Source: CALDTK01 sp963837005 (GTDB taxonomy: Bacteria; Bacteroidota; Bacteroidia; Chitinophagales; Saprospiraceae). Taken from it: a stretch of 64,000 nucleotides of DNA. The notes beneath the pieces are model-generated. The model searched no databases. It saw only the letters and a list, made by a program, of their open reading frames with translations, and had not been told where the DNA came from. Numbering within the stretch: position 1 is the first letter of the stretch; every line of letters begins with the position of its first letter. The translations under genes and the position numbers were made by a program. The stretch covers positions 248,001 through 312,000 of the forward strand of contig CAWIMC010000004.1 in NCBI GenBank assembly GCA_963837005.1. Reading direction: 5' to 3'. Below, piece by piece: positions 1-8,832 of this stretch.

Positions 1-1
1 T

Positions 2-175
2 AAAGCGAGCAATAAAGCAAAAAGTAAGGTCCGCGTGAAGGTGGAACAGGCCATCGGAGGAATGAAGCGATTCCGTGTTTTATCCGACCGATTACGTCGC
101 CACGATATGAAGGCTTACAGCGCGATAGTGGGAATTACGGCAGGTTTTGTGGAATTACAACGTGAGCACCAGTAA
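2..175 (+). mobile_element. IS5-like DDE transposase, C-terminal end
   Basis: An open frame enters from the left edge and stops at 173-175. It reads ...VKVEQAIGGMKRFRVLSDRL... and ends ...GITAGFVELQREHQ. The VEhxxGGMKRFRxLSDR block near the C-terminus is typical of DDE_Tnp_4/IS5-group transposases, where the E is the last residue of the catalytic triad. Only about 57 residues are in the window, so activity cannot be judged. No obvious terminal inverted repeat can be defined without the other end of the element. It runs head-on into the secreted protein gene at 135-692 and overlaps its 3' end. Confidence 0.7.
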
Positions 176-692
176 ATGCTAGCCGAACATGTCTAAAGTC
201 TGAGTTCACAGCGACGTACGTTAAATCGCCAACTCGCTGTACCGCGGGAAAAAGGTATTTGTAGTCCTTGTGTCGAGCGGAATCAGCTAATTTTATACAG
301 GCCGAAGTGGTATCAGTAAAATTTAGCGCATAGTCTGCCTTGATGGACTTGTAGACCACTCTAGTCGTGTCGAGGCTGTACTGTAAGCCAGCGAAATCTA
401 TATCTGAGTTATTGCACTGGAGGTTCTCGTATATCATTGTATCATCGAACGTAATACTCGATACGGGATGCAAATTATTAGTTGTTAGGTCGAAAACCTG
501 AACCCTATTTTTCGTACTCAGCGTCAGTGGATTACCTAGCTCCAAGAACTTTGCAGTGGTAAGAGTGTACATCACTAACGTGTCTCCTAGGATGCAGGAG
601 TGAGACAGTACAACTTTACCAGCCAAGGGAACTTGGCTAATGGCTTTACCTCCACAAAAAACTAGTAGAGCCAGAATGATGATATTTTTCAT
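135..692 (-). CDS. Hypothetical secreted protein, 3' end probably replaced by IS
   Basis: 185 residues from ATG at 690-692. I chose this start because it begins a clean signal peptide (MKNIIILALLVFCGGKAISQ, with likely cleavage after AIS). The mature part contains short beta-like stretches and no motif I recognise. The last 13 or so codons are the antisense of the IS5-like transposase tail (2-175), so the original C-terminus was probably lost to the insertion and the protein now ends in IS sequence. This gene is less GC-rich than the housekeeping genes nearby and has no copy of the dispersed GTTTT-hairpin element, which fits acquired DNA. Function unknown. Confidence 0.5.
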   Translation of the reverse strand: MKNIIILALLVFCGGKAISQVPLAGKVVLSHSCILGDTLVMYTLTTAKFLELGNPLTLSTKNRVQVFDLTTNNLHPVSSITFDDTMIYENLQCNNSDIDFAGLQYSLDTTRVVYKSIKADYALNFTDTTSACIKLADSARHKDYKYLFPAVQRVGDLTYVAVNSDFRHVRLAFTGAHVVIPQNLP

Positions 693-757
693 GCTCGCGA
701 TATGAATAGCACTGATCCAGCATATGTGCCGAACCAGTGCTATATGATAAATGGAGT

Positions 758-1117
758 TTAGAAGCAGTTCTCGTTTTCCTCGTCGAACAAAATACCGACC
801 CTGCCAATGGTTATGGTCGTGTGCCAGTAGTTTGGGTCGTTCGGATAGGTCCCGACAACATTGAAGGCAGCGTGAAACCGTGAGACGCCTGCTGGCAGAG
901 ACCGATCTGACTCGATAGTCGGTGGCGCGGGATGGGGGGCAAGGAAGGAAGTGAAAATACGCATAGGAGAAAGTATGATCCGCGGTAAGGCGGAGGAGAT
1001 GACTTTTTGAATGCAGGATTTCTGAACCCAAGGTAGGATGCCGTAAGTAATATGTGCAAGCAAGCCACAGAAAAACAACAAACTATTTTCTGGCTTTTCC
1101 GGCTGTGGCCGAAGCAT
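758..1117 (-). CDS. Possible small protein or C-terminal remnant
   Basis: A 119-codon frame whose last 55 residues (ESDRSLPAGVSRFHAAFNVV ... GILFDEENENCF) look protein-like, whereas the N-terminal part is proline-rich and less convincing. An internal ATG at 964 would give a 68-residue product. It lies 65 bp upstream of the secreted protein gene on the same strand, so the two may once have been one unit. I recognise no family. It could equally be the tail of a gene truncated near 970-1117 when purC DNA was joined here. Confidence 0.3.
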   Translation of the reverse strand: MLRPQPEKPENSLLFFCGLLAHITYGILPWVQKSCIQKVISSALPRIILSPMRIFTSFLAPHPAPPTIESDRSLPAGVSRFHAAFNVVGTYPNDPNYWHTTITIGRVGILFDEENENCF

Positions 1118-1197
1118 CCCCTGCCCTCGGGGTAAAGTGCCTTGTTTTGACCGGCACCGCCTGTTCAGCGCTGCTCGTTCCTACCTTGCCCGCTGCT

Positions 1198-2133
1198 ATG
1201 CCGACACCCCCCTTCACCCTCCCCCGCCAAACCAATTTCTACCGTGGCAAGGTCCGCGACGTGTACACCCTCGGCAACAAGATATTGCTGGTGGCTTCCG
1301 ACCGCATCTCGGCCTTCGACCACATTCTCCCCCGTGAGATCCCCCACAAGGGGGCCGTGCTCAACGGCGTAGCGACGCACTTCCTCGAGGCTACGCGCGA
1401 CATCTGTCCCAACTGGCTCGAGGCCGTCCCTACAGCCAGCACCGCCTATGGCAAAGCCTGCGAGCCGATCCGCCTCGAAATGGTGGTCCGTGGGTATCTC
1501 GCCGGACATGCCTGGCGCACCTACGCTGCCGGGGGGCGCAGGCTGTGCGGTGTCGTTTTGCCGGAAGGCCTCACCGAAGCGGACGCCTTCCCTGAGCCCA
1601 TTGTCACACCCGCCACCAAGGCCGAGGAAGGTCACGACGAGGACATCTCCCGAGAGGACATCCTCGGCCGCGGTATCGTGAGTGAGGCAATCTACCAGCA
1701 ACTCGAAACCTACGCGCTCGCCCTGTTCGCCCGCGGTACGCACATGGCCCGCGAGCGCGGCCTGCTCCTCGTCGACACCAAGTACGAATTCGGACTGCAC
1801 AACGGCGAGGTGACGCTTATCGACGAGGTCCACACTCCTGATTCGAGCCGATACTACGTGGCGGACGGCTATGCGGAGCGACAAGCGGCGGGCAACAAGC
1901 AGCTGCAGCTCAGCAAGGAGTTCGTGCGGGAGTGGCTCATGGAGCACGACTTCCAGGGTCTGGATGGTCAAGCGATGCCGGAGATGCCCGACGCGTTCGT
2001 CGACCTGGTCAGCGAGCGCTATATCCAGCTGTACGAACAACTCACCGGCCGGCGCTTCGACCGAACGCCACAGCCCACGGAGGAGGTTTTGGCGAAAGCC
2101 CTTACGTCTTTCCTCGAAACACAGCGCCCGTGA
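1198..2133 (+). CDS. purC: Phosphoribosylaminoimidazole-succinocarboxamide synthase
   Basis: SAICAR synthetase joins CAIR and aspartate using ATP in purine synthesis. 311 residues, the length of the longer, yeast-like class. The ATG at 1198 is chosen because the conserved N-terminus (TNFYRGKVRDVYTLGNKILL) follows at once; a longer reading back to 1054 adds unconserved sequence. ATP-binding GKVRD, SDRISAFD, the EPIVTPATKAEEGHDEDIS segment and the DTKYEFG motif are all intact. The stop codon overlaps the GTG start of nth (GTGA), so translation is probably coupled. Two copies of the dispersed GTTTT-hairpin element lie inside it in sense orientation (1555-1569, 2086-2100); the second encodes VLAKA near the C-terminus. 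Confidence 0.95.
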   Translation: MPTPPFTLPRQTNFYRGKVRDVYTLGNKILLVASDRISAFDHILPREIPHKGAVLNGVATHFLEATRDICPNWLEAVPTASTAYGKACEPIRLEMVVRGYLAGHAWRTYAAGGRRLCGVVLPEGLTEADAFPEPIVTPATKAEEGHDEDISREDILGRGIVSEAIYQQLETYALALFARGTHMARERGLLLVDTKYEFGLHNGEVTLIDEVHTPDSSRYYVADGYAERQAAGNKQLQLSKEFVREWLMEHDFQGLDGQAMPEMPDAFVDLVSERYIQLYEQLTGRRFDRTPQPTEEVLAKALTSFLETQRP

Positions 2134-2834
2134 CCCGTCGCGACAAAGCGACGCACATTGAGCGCATCCTCGGAAACTTGTACCCCGTCGTCCCGGTTCC
2201 GCTCGACCACACCGACCCGTATACGCTCCTCGTCGCAGTACTGCTTAGCGCGCAGTGCACCGACGTCCGCGTCAACCAGGTTACTCCCGAACTTTTCGCC
2301 CTCGCCGACACGCCCGGTGCTATGGCGCGCCAACCCGTCGAGGAGATCAGGCGCATCATCCGACCCTGCGGGCTGAGTCCACAGAAGAGCAAAGCCATCA
2401 AACGCCTGTCCGAAATCCTCGTCGAGGACTACGGCAGCGAGGTGCCGAACGATCTCGCTGCACTAGAAACCTTGCCCGGCGTCGGCCACAAAACGGCAAG
2501 CGTCGTCGTGAGCCAGGCCTTTGGCGTACCGGCCTTCCCGGTCGACACGCACATCCACCGCCTCGCCTACCGCTGGGGTCTGGCGAGCGGCAAAAACGTC
2601 GTCGACACCGAGCGCTCGCTCAAAGCACTTTTCGCCCCAGCGGTCTGGAATAAGCTCCACCTCCAAATCATTTTCTTCGGCCGCGAGTATTGCCCGGCGC
2701 GAGGACACGATCCTCGCACCTGCCCCATCTGCGGACTCTACGGCCGTAAAAGCGAACTGCGGGCCTATGAGCGCACCTTAGCTGCCAAAACAAGAAAGCG
2801 CCGAAGGTCCAACGCAAAACCTCAAAAAGGATAA
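2130..2834 (+). CDS. nth: Endonuclease III (DNA glycosylase/AP lyase)
   Basis: 234 residues from the GTG at 2130, which overlaps the purC stop. Removes oxidised pyrimidines and nicks abasic sites in base excision repair. The helix-hairpin-helix LPGVGHKTASVV with the catalytic Lys and the catalytic Asp in FPVDTHIHR are present. The iron-sulfur loop reads EYCPARGHDPRTCPICGLYG: three Cys with 9 and 2 residue gaps and no fourth Cys where the E. coli enzyme has one. This is either a lineage variant or a lost/altered cluster. Longer in-frame readings start inside purC and are not supported. Confidence 0.92.
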   Translation: MTRRDKATHIERILGNLYPVVPVPLDHTDPYTLLVAVLLSAQCTDVRVNQVTPELFALADTPGAMARQPVEEIRRIIRPCGLSPQKSKAIKRLSEILVEDYGSEVPNDLAALETLPGVGHKTASVVVSQAFGVPAFPVDTHIHRLAYRWGLASGKNVVDTERSLKALFAPAVWNKLHLQIIFFGREYCPARGHDPRTCPICGLYGRKSELRAYERTLAAKTRKRRRSNAKPQKG

Positions 2835-5317
2835 TTCAACCCAATCCCGATATTAAAGCGACTATCGTAATCATTGCTAAAGTCGCTAGGCCAGTGCGTA
2901 CCATCGATCTCGTAAGGATTGCGCAGCTTTAGACCTACGTCAAAACGGATCAACACGAACTGAATATCCCACCGGATGCCCACGCCGGTATTAACGGCCA
3001 GCTGTCGCCAAAACGGCTCTGTGAGCGCGCGTCCATTTTCGTCTCGACGCTCGCGAACGCTCAACTGCGACAAGGGTCGAGAGGGGTCTTGGCGTAAGGT
3101 CCATATGTTGCCAGCGTCTAAAAAAAGCGCGTAGTTGATCTGCGTCGCCGCCACGCGGGAGAGCGGGCCGCGGAGTTCGAGATTAGCTTCCAGACGGAAG
3201 TCGGCCTGCTGAAACGGAATCCCGCCCTGCGTATTAAACTGCGTCGTGTCGCGGTAGGCCCCCGGACCAATCGCGCGCGCGGCCCAGCCCCGCAAACTGT
3301 TCGCTCCGCCTCCGAAGAACTGCCGTACGTACGGCACGTCCCTGCTTGCCTGATCGAAGCCGTAGGTCCGAGCTGCACCACTTGCGAGTCGCCACGCAAA
3401 ACTGTTTTTTCGGTCGATCGGCAAGTCCTGGCTCACCGACACGGCCAGTCGCCCGTAGCGCGCGTAGTCGAGGCCCGGCCCGAGTGCGTAGGCCCCTTCG
3501 GCACCGAAGAGCGAATTGGTCAGCGCGTTGATGGCGAGCAGCTCGGCGCCGCTCTGCTCGAAGTCGATGAGATAGGTCCAGTTACCTGGCCACAGCCCCG
3601 TCGGATCGCGCCTCGCGTAAGAGACGTTGCGCAGCAAAAATGCCGTAAACACCTGATCGCCGAAACTCCGTTGAAGAAAGGGCGTCAAATCTAAGATGGT
3701 CTGAAATTCAGGGGCGGCCTCCACGCGGAAGTACTCCAGGCCGAGGTGATTGATCGTATAGCGCTCGCGCCCCTTTACCAACGTGTAGCCAAAGGTCCCG
3801 GAGAGGGTGTTGGTCTCGTAGAAGTTGAGAAGCCGCACGTAGCGCGCCGACAGGCTAACATTAGTGATGCCCCGATCGCGCAGTGCCCCGTAAAACTCAT
3901 CCGAGATAAACCGGACGGGTTTGGCCCCCTCATTAACGCTCGTGTTAAAGCCATGCAATCGGCGGTACACGCCAAGGTAATCTACGAAGCGGGGAAGTTC
4001 GAGAGCGGCGGTAATACCGGTCTCGAAGGTGTTGAGTCGTTGGATGCTGTCCTGGTTCAGCCTCCCGAAGTTGAACTCGACTCCGACATCTCCGGAGATG
4101 GTGAGTTTCTCGGCCCCACCAGCCACGTTGTTGTCGGAGAACGAGCCGGCTGCCTGTAAGCCGATGAGCGACAATTGTCCTCCACTTACGGCTTGGCGAT
4201 CGGTAAAACTCACGTTCGGGTCACCGTCAAAGGCCCGCCGTGCCGCCGGCGTCAGTTGGATTAAAAAGTCGATGGCCCCCTCGGTGTCGGTAGACGGTAC
4301 CTGTTGAATGTTGACGAGCCGAAAGACGCCGAGTTGGTTGAGCAGCAGATTCGTCTTCGAGACCTCGCTCTGGTCGTAGCGCTCCCCAGAGCGGAAAAAG
4401 ATGTTCTCCGCTAGCGTCGCCGGGAGAAGCTGCATCTCCGCTCCCTCGTAAATGATCCGGAGTCCGTCGTAGGTCGTGTCGATGCTTACCGTCGTCGAGG
4501 TGGCCAGCGGGTCGACATCCGGGAAGACGGTTACGTCGCCGACGGTATACACGCGGTGGCGACCGCCTTCCACGGGGGGCAGGATGCGCAGGGTGGCGTT
4601 GACGTTCGTGCCACTGCTGTCGGCGTCGAGCGGGGAGATGCTGTTGGCGTAAAAGTCCGCGAAGCCACTGTTGCGCATCAGGGTCACGAGCCGCACCACC
4701 TCCGCATCGTAGTCGCGAGCGTCAACGCGCACACCGGCATTGACGAGCCGCTGCCCCCGCGTCGAGTCCAGCAACGCGACGATCTGTGGGTTGTCCACCT
4801 CGTAGCGAACGCTGTCGTAGCGGTACATCGGACCGGGGAACACCTCGTACGTCACCTGTACGGCGTGCTTGCCGACGGTGTCGATAACGCTCGTCACCTC
4901 GGCTTCGAAATAGCCTCGGTTGAGCATGTACGCCCGCACTCGCAGACGACTCTGCTCCACGGCGGCGGTGTCGAGGTACGCCGGCTCCTCGGCGATGATC
5001 TCGCGGACGAAGCCCTGGTACCTGCTCGAATCCCGACGCGCCTGCTGCCGCAAGTAGAAGCCTTCGCGGCGAAAGGCGAAGAAAAAGCGCCCGTTGGGTT
5101 GCGGCTCGAGACGGGGATATAGTTCTAGTACGTAGGTGCGCCAGTTCGGCACGTTGACCTTCTTCTCGAGGTCGATACGATTTTTGCGGACCAGGTATTG
5201 GCCGTCATCGAGGTATTTGTTGACGCCACATGAGCTGAGTAGGGCCAGCAGCAGCACCACGAGCCCCAGCGGTAGTCGCGGGTGCGACGGAAAGACGGCA
5301 CAGCAGGGTAGCGACAT
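2822..5317 (-). CDS. TamA/BamA-like outer membrane lipoprotein (Omp85 family)
   Basis: About 831 residues. The start at 5317 places a signal peptide ending in the lipobox LLSSC, followed by GVNKYLDDGQYLVRKNRI, the usual N-terminus of the Bacteroidota TamA/BamA-like group. POTRA-like repeats occupy roughly residues 30-430 (GYFEAEV, GERYDQSEVSKT). A 16-strand barrel follows, with the L6 loop motif FFGGGANSLRGWAARAIGPG (SLRGW for the canonical VRGF), ending ...GIGLNYPF with a terminal Phe. It should insert or assemble outer membrane proteins or surface material. It overlaps the nth 3' end convergently by 13 bp and starts 25 bp from the divergent rRNA methyltransferase gene. One hairpin element at 3001-3014 is in sense orientation. 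Confidence 0.85.
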   Translation of the reverse strand: MSLPCCAVFPSHPRLPLGLVVLLLALLSSCGVNKYLDDGQYLVRKNRIDLEKKVNVPNWRTYVLELYPRLEPQPNGRFFFAFRREGFYLRQQARRDSSRYQGFVREIIAEEPAYLDTAAVEQSRLRVRAYMLNRGYFEAEVTSVIDTVGKHAVQVTYEVFPGPMYRYDSVRYEVDNPQIVALLDSTRGQRLVNAGVRVDARDYDAEVVRLVTLMRNSGFADFYANSISPLDADSSGTNVNATLRILPPVEGGRHRVYTVGDVTVFPDVDPLATSTTVSIDTTYDGLRIIYEGAEMQLLPATLAENIFFRSGERYDQSEVSKTNLLLNQLGVFRLVNIQQVPSTDTEGAIDFLIQLTPAARRAFDGDPNVSFTDRQAVSGGQLSLIGLQAAGSFSDNNVAGGAEKLTISGDVGVEFNFGRLNQDSIQRLNTFETGITAALELPRFVDYLGVYRRLHGFNTSVNEGAKPVRFISDEFYGALRDRGITNVSLSARYVRLLNFYETNTLSGTFGYTLVKGRERYTINHLGLEYFRVEAAPEFQTILDLTPFLQRSFGDQVFTAFLLRNVSYARRDPTGLWPGNWTYLIDFEQSGAELLAINALTNSLFGAEGAYALGPGLDYARYGRLAVSVSQDLPIDRKNSFAWRLASGAARTYGFDQASRDVPYVRQFFGGGANSLRGWAARAIGPGAYRDTTQFNTQGGIPFQQADFRLEANLELRGPLSRVAATQINYALFLDAGNIWTLRQDPSRPLSQLSVRERRDENGRALTEPFWRQLAVNTGVGIRWDIQFVLIRFDVGLKLRNPYEIDGTHWPSDFSNDYDSRFNIGIGLNYPF

Positions 5318-5342
5318 AGGAGGGCGACGTAGGTTCGCGCCG

Positions 5343-6126
5343 ATGGCAGTGACAAACGCCCGAAGACAGTTCATTCGCGAACTTCAGCAGGTTAAGGCCC
5401 GCCGAAAGTATGGAACCTTCGTGGTCGAGGGCCTGGTGAATGTCACCGAGCTTCTCGCGAGCCCGGCGAAGGTCGAGTTTGTCGTTGGAACGGAGGCAGG
5501 GTTTGGACGCCTTACGGCAAAACCTTTCGCAGGGTTTGCCTTTGGCACCTGAGCACGTCGAGACCACGAGTCCGGCGCTGTTCGAGCGACTCAGCCAGCA
5601 GCGCTCGCCGACGGGGGTGTTAGCTGTCGCCAAAACGTTCGACTACAGCCTCTCCGACCTCGCCGACGCGAGGCGCATCCTCTACCTCGACGACATCAAC
5701 GACCCCGGCAACGCTGGTACCCTGCTGCGGAGCGCGGAGTGGTTCGGGCTCGACGCCGTGTGTGCGACCCCAAGCTCGGTGGACTGGTACAACCCCAAGC
5801 TCGTCGCGGCTGCGCGGGGAAGTCTGTTCAGGATGCCACACCTGACGCTAGGGCTCGCCGCGCTGCTTAGCGCCTTGCCAGAGCACCAGCTGATCGTGGC
5901 GGATCTCGACGGCGCGGCGGCGCGAACGTTTGAGTGGCCTAGCCAGGGCGTCCTCTTAATAGGAAGCGAGAGTCACGGTCCGGGACAGGACGCCGAGCAG
6001 GCGTTAGAGCGCCCCAAATCATCGGCAATCCGCGTCACGATCGAGGGCAGCGGTCGCGCCACAGAAAGTCTGAACGCCGGTGTTGCCGGTAGCGTATTGA
6101 TGGCGGTTTGGGCAGCCCGCCAGTAA
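5343..6126 (+). CDS. TrmH/SpoU-type RNA 2'-O-methyltransferase, frameshifted as read
   Basis: Begins MAVTNARRQFIRELQQVKAR with the substrate-binding N-terminal domain (KYGTFVVEGLVNVTELL). The reading frame breaks within GCAGGG at 5496-5501 and continues one base later as LDALRQNLSQGLPLAPEHVE. The SPOUT domain follows with its three motifs: DINDPGNAGTLLRSAEWFG (motif 1), LLIGSESHGPG (motif 2) and IRVTIEGSGRATESLNAGVAGSVLM (motif 3). It methylates a ribose of rRNA or tRNA; the target cannot be told from sequence. The break is either a sequencing indel or a real inactivation. Two antisense hairpin elements (5509-5523, 5623-5636) lie just downstream of the break. Confidence 0.85.
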
Positions 6127-6184
6127 GCTAAACAGCGCTCTAACTGACCCATGATGCAGCGTGGGAAGCACTGCCGCCTGTGCG

Positions 6185-6784
6185 TCAGAGACTCCAGGCC
6201 CTGCCGCCGACGCTCTCGAGCGATATGTCGCCGTCGTAGCCGCCCGGCACAGGATCGTAGTTCAAAACCTCCGTACCGATCTGCTCGGAGCTCAAGTAAC
6301 CCCACAGGGCCATCGACTTGAATGAGCGGTAGAAGTTGATGGGCGGTTGCTCACCGACGGTTGTGCCCCACACCTGCGGGTTGTAGCGAGCCGAACCCTG
6401 CTCCGCAGCTGCAAAAAGCTCCCCGCGCTGCACGAGGTCCAGCTCGGCGAAGGATTTCCCGAGGCTCGTTTTGGCGGAAGCCTCGAACTCGGCAATTCCC
6501 TTTCGCATCTCGGACGGCCCATCGCCCGGCGTTGCGGTTGCGGCCATCACACGGTCGATGAAGATGTCCACCTTCACGTCGAGTCCGCCAGGGGTCTCGG
6601 TGCGCGGCAACAGGGTATCGATGTAGGCGCTCACGAAGCTGGCCTCCTCAGGGGTAAAGTAGGCGGGCGTCCAGGTGCGTCGGTCTTCGCGAGCGCAGGC
6701 GTGGAGGAGGGTAAGGGCACTGGGCAGCAGCAGGGTGCCGCCGGTGAGCCAGGCGCCTTGGCGAAAGAGATCTCGTCGGGTCAT
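6185..6784 (-). CDS. Gluconate 2-dehydrogenase subunit 3-like protein
   Basis: 199 residues from ATG at 6784. Begins MTRRDLFRQGAWLTGG, a twin-arginine signal that also carries a Cys (LLHAC) compatible with lipidation. Body motifs YFTPEEASFVSAYIDTLLPRTETPG and the C-terminal GTTVGEQPP...FYRSFKSMALWGYLSSEQIG...YDPVPGGYDG are typical of the subunit 3 family, which partners a GMC-type dehydrogenase and assists its export or electron transfer. The natural partner gene is at 10353-12071 on the same strand, but 3.5 kb of foreign DNA separates them. One antisense hairpin element at 6468-6482 encodes SAKT on this strand. Confidence 0.85.
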   Translation of the reverse strand: MTRRDLFRQGAWLTGGTLLLPSALTLLHACAREDRRTWTPAYFTPEEASFVSAYIDTLLPRTETPGGLDVKVDIFIDRVMAATATPGDGPSEMRKGIAEFEASAKTSLGKSFAELDLVQRGELFAAAEQGSARYNPQVWGTTVGEQPPINFYRSFKSMALWGYLSSEQIGTEVLNYDPVPGGYDGDISLESVGGRAWSL

Positions 6785-7540
6785 GGGAGCTCGGTAGATG
6801 TGCTGTTCGTTCGTACTCGAGGTCCTGAGTACTCGATCAGCGTAGAATTTTAGGATTGATCTAGTGCATTGTCCGTAGAAATCGTCTGTAGCCCGGATGC
6901 CAGGCTGATCCTCGATCGACCTCGCAGACCTACATGCGTCATCCAATGTAGAGCGCTTTCGTGGATACTAGGGTCGTTTATTCGCATAAGCTGCCGATAC
7001 CTCCGTAAAATCGCAGAGCATCTTTGGCGGAATCGATTCAAGCTGGCCAATTTACACCCCGAGGTCGAGAAGCTGGTTGGCCACGCTTATGCTACAAAGT
7101 TCCGATCATTCCGACAGTCATTGTAGCAGGGTAAGCCTGTTTTAGCGCAAGCCCATTGTTCCTTCGGACAGGAACTCCTGTGCGCGATCCTTTTCCTGTG
7201 TCACGCGGGTCACACGCCAGCCCAGACCCTAAATCGGCAGTTCGTACGTGTAGGTGCGCGCGCTCGTCACGCCCGCAAAGCCAGCCCTCCGACGGGGCTC
7301 TCGTCAGACGCACCGGTGCGCCAGCGCCTGGGTGGGAAGCTCTCCGGATCGTGCGGCAGCCTAGGTTCCCAGAGGCTTTCTTCCTTTACCTGACCGCCGA
7401 TGATACACATGGGTTCAGCTCCTTGCAGGGCTTTAATTGAAGAAAACAAACGAGAGAGCTCCGCGCACTCTCCCCCTCCCCGCGCGCACGTGGTAAGTTT
7501 TTGATAAAGCGCGTTCCGGAGTTATTTATTCCCGGATGAC
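6785..7540. other. Intergenic stretch without a convincing gene
   Basis: Several short frames on both strands show no recognisable family. A frame on the minus strand around 7235-7290 ends GFAGVTSARTYTYELPI, which could be the tail of a vanished protein, but neighbouring sequence does not extend it. One hairpin element copy lies at 7139-7153 (stem AGC/GCC, loop GCAA); it is the last copy before a 3.6-kb gap in the distribution. Confidence 0.4.
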
Positions 7541-7593
7541 GCACGGTGATTAGGCACCTGGCCGCCTCCGGCGGCGGTGACTAATCGCCGTGC
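7541..7593. repeat. Nested inverted repeat, 13-bp outer stem
   Basis: Outer arms GCACGGTGATTAG (7541-7553) and CTAATCGCCGTGC (7581-7593) pair along 13 bp with one T-G wobble. Inside, GCCGCC-TCC-GGCGGC (7561-7575) forms a second perfect hairpin, giving a Y-shaped or extended foldback. No T tract follows, so it is not a simple terminator. It opens a GC-rich non-coding stretch that runs to about 8228. Confidence 0.6.
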
Positions 7594-8228
7594 GGCGTCT
7601 AAGTTAAGCGGGGGTTTGGGGGCGGCTTTTGTAAGCCCCCAACTTCACTCGCGCGTGAGCGCTCCGCTCGTTCCCTCGCCGATTACCGGCACTAGATTAG
7701 GCTTAGGTGCCCGGATTATGCGGGCTGCTGCCAAGGGGCCAGAGGAACAGCGAACCGTGAGCGCCCGTGACGGTAGGCCCCCTGCGGGTGCCCCTGCAGG
7801 GCGACTGGCGACCGCCCCGCACGTAGTGGCCGACCGAGCGAGGGGAAGCGCAGCGGACTGGAGCTAGGCCACGGAGGAGGGGCAGCCAGTGGCCGTTTTC
7901 ACCCAAGCGCAGGCAGGTTCTGCGGGGCATCATGGGCGTGAGCCCGCCCCGCACGACCGCACCGCAGCGCAGCCAAGGGGGCCCGGCAGCCCGCCGAACT
8001 AGGGCGGCGTAGCAACTGGTGGCCTCGTGAGCTTGCCGAACATGGACACCCGGGGCGAGTATCCGCCGTCGATGAGCCCAACCAGTAAAGCCAGGAGCGT
8101 GACAGTCCACGGCTTTAGCCTGGCTGGCGGGATTCCTCGGCACTGGGAGTCGCGACGAGCGCCATGTAACTGCCCTGATTAGCTTAGACTTAGAGGCCGG
8201 GCCGCCCCGTCGATTAGACTCCGCCCAA
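7594..8228. other. GC-rich, apparently non-coding, structure-prone segment
   Basis: About 630 bp with no recognisable protein on either strand; the longest frame (minus, 7703-8254) reads as low-complexity Arg/Pro/Gly-rich sequence. Several local hairpins are visible, e.g. GTTTGGGGGC (7607-7617 region) with GCCCCCAAC just downstream, and CCCTGC...GCAGGG near 7782-7803. It ends at the palindrome that overlaps the ORF6N gene. It could be a structured RNA, a mobile element end or decayed DNA; nothing here decides which. Confidence 0.35.
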
Positions 8229-8255
8229 CTTGAGGTTGCATTTTGCAACCTCAAG
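8229..8255. repeat. Palindrome at the 3' end of the ORF6N gene
   Basis: Arms CTTGAGGTTGC (8229-8239) and GCAACCTCAAG (8245-8255) are perfect inverted repeats of 11 bp around ATTTT. The right arm covers the stop of the ORF6N gene (8251-8253). It resembles, with substitutions, the palindrome at 8833-8859 and a segment inside the gene (8581-8605). Confidence 0.8.
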
Positions 8256-8802
8256 ATTCGCCCTCGCGCCTAAAGCCGATCCGCCGACGTTCGGGCTCCG
8301 GTTCCGGCGCTGGTGGCTCCGGGGCTGGGTCCTCGATCAGGCGCTTGACGTACTCGTAGATCGTGGCGATGTCCTCGCCCTGGGCCGAGAGTTCGCGCTC
8401 GATACGTTCGACCTTGAGCATCAGTTCTTTACTGTTCATCAGCAGCTCCCGCATCCGCGTAAAGACCCGCATGATTCGGATGTTGACCTCGACCGCGCGC
8501 TCGCTCGTCAGCACGCTCGACAGCATCAGGACCCCGTGCTCGGTGGACGCGTACGGCGCGTAGCGCCGCCCGCCCCAACCCGAGGTCGCATTTTGTGATT
8601 TCAAGTCCTCGAACTCTTCGTCGGTGAGCTGGAACATAAAGTCCTCCGGGAACCGGCCGACGTTGCGGCCGACCTGCTGGTTGAGTCGCTTCGTCGTCAC
8701 CTCGTACAGCTCGGCTAGATCGCGGTCGAGCATCACCTTCTAATCCCGGAACACGTAGATTTTGCTGATCAGAAGTCCGTCGTCTATTCCTTGCTTCGCC
8801 AT
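8251..8802 (-). pseudogene. ORF6N-domain DNA-binding protein, with in-frame stop
   Basis: Reads MAKQGIDDGLLISKIYVFRD from ATG at 8800-8802, then TAG (8740-8742) where the family normally has Q/G, then KVMLDRDLAELYEVTTKRLN. The rest is a typical ORF6N (KilA-N related) domain, RFPEDFMFQLTDEEFEDLKS then TEHGVLMLSSVLTSERAVEV, followed by a coiled coil and a Pro/Glu-rich tail (about 161 residues after the stop). A restart at the GTG at 8734-8736 could still yield a protein missing the first strand of the domain. These proteins occur in phages and mobile regions and are thought to bind DNA. Palindromes flank both ends. Confidence 0.75.
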
Positions 8803-8832
8803 GTCGTAAAGGTATTTTGTCTCGACACTCAA

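Noticed and set aside
7605..7660. Possible integron attC site (GTTAAGC and GCCCCCAAC foldback)
   Set aside because: The inverted repeat reads GTT...AAC, opposite to the AAC...GTT order of attC core sites, and no integron integrase or cassette array is present.
7703..8254. 183-codon minus-strand frame as a gene
   Set aside because: Arg/Pro/Gly-rich product without recognisable domains, in a segment full of inverted repeats; its first residues are simply the palindrome at 8229-8255.
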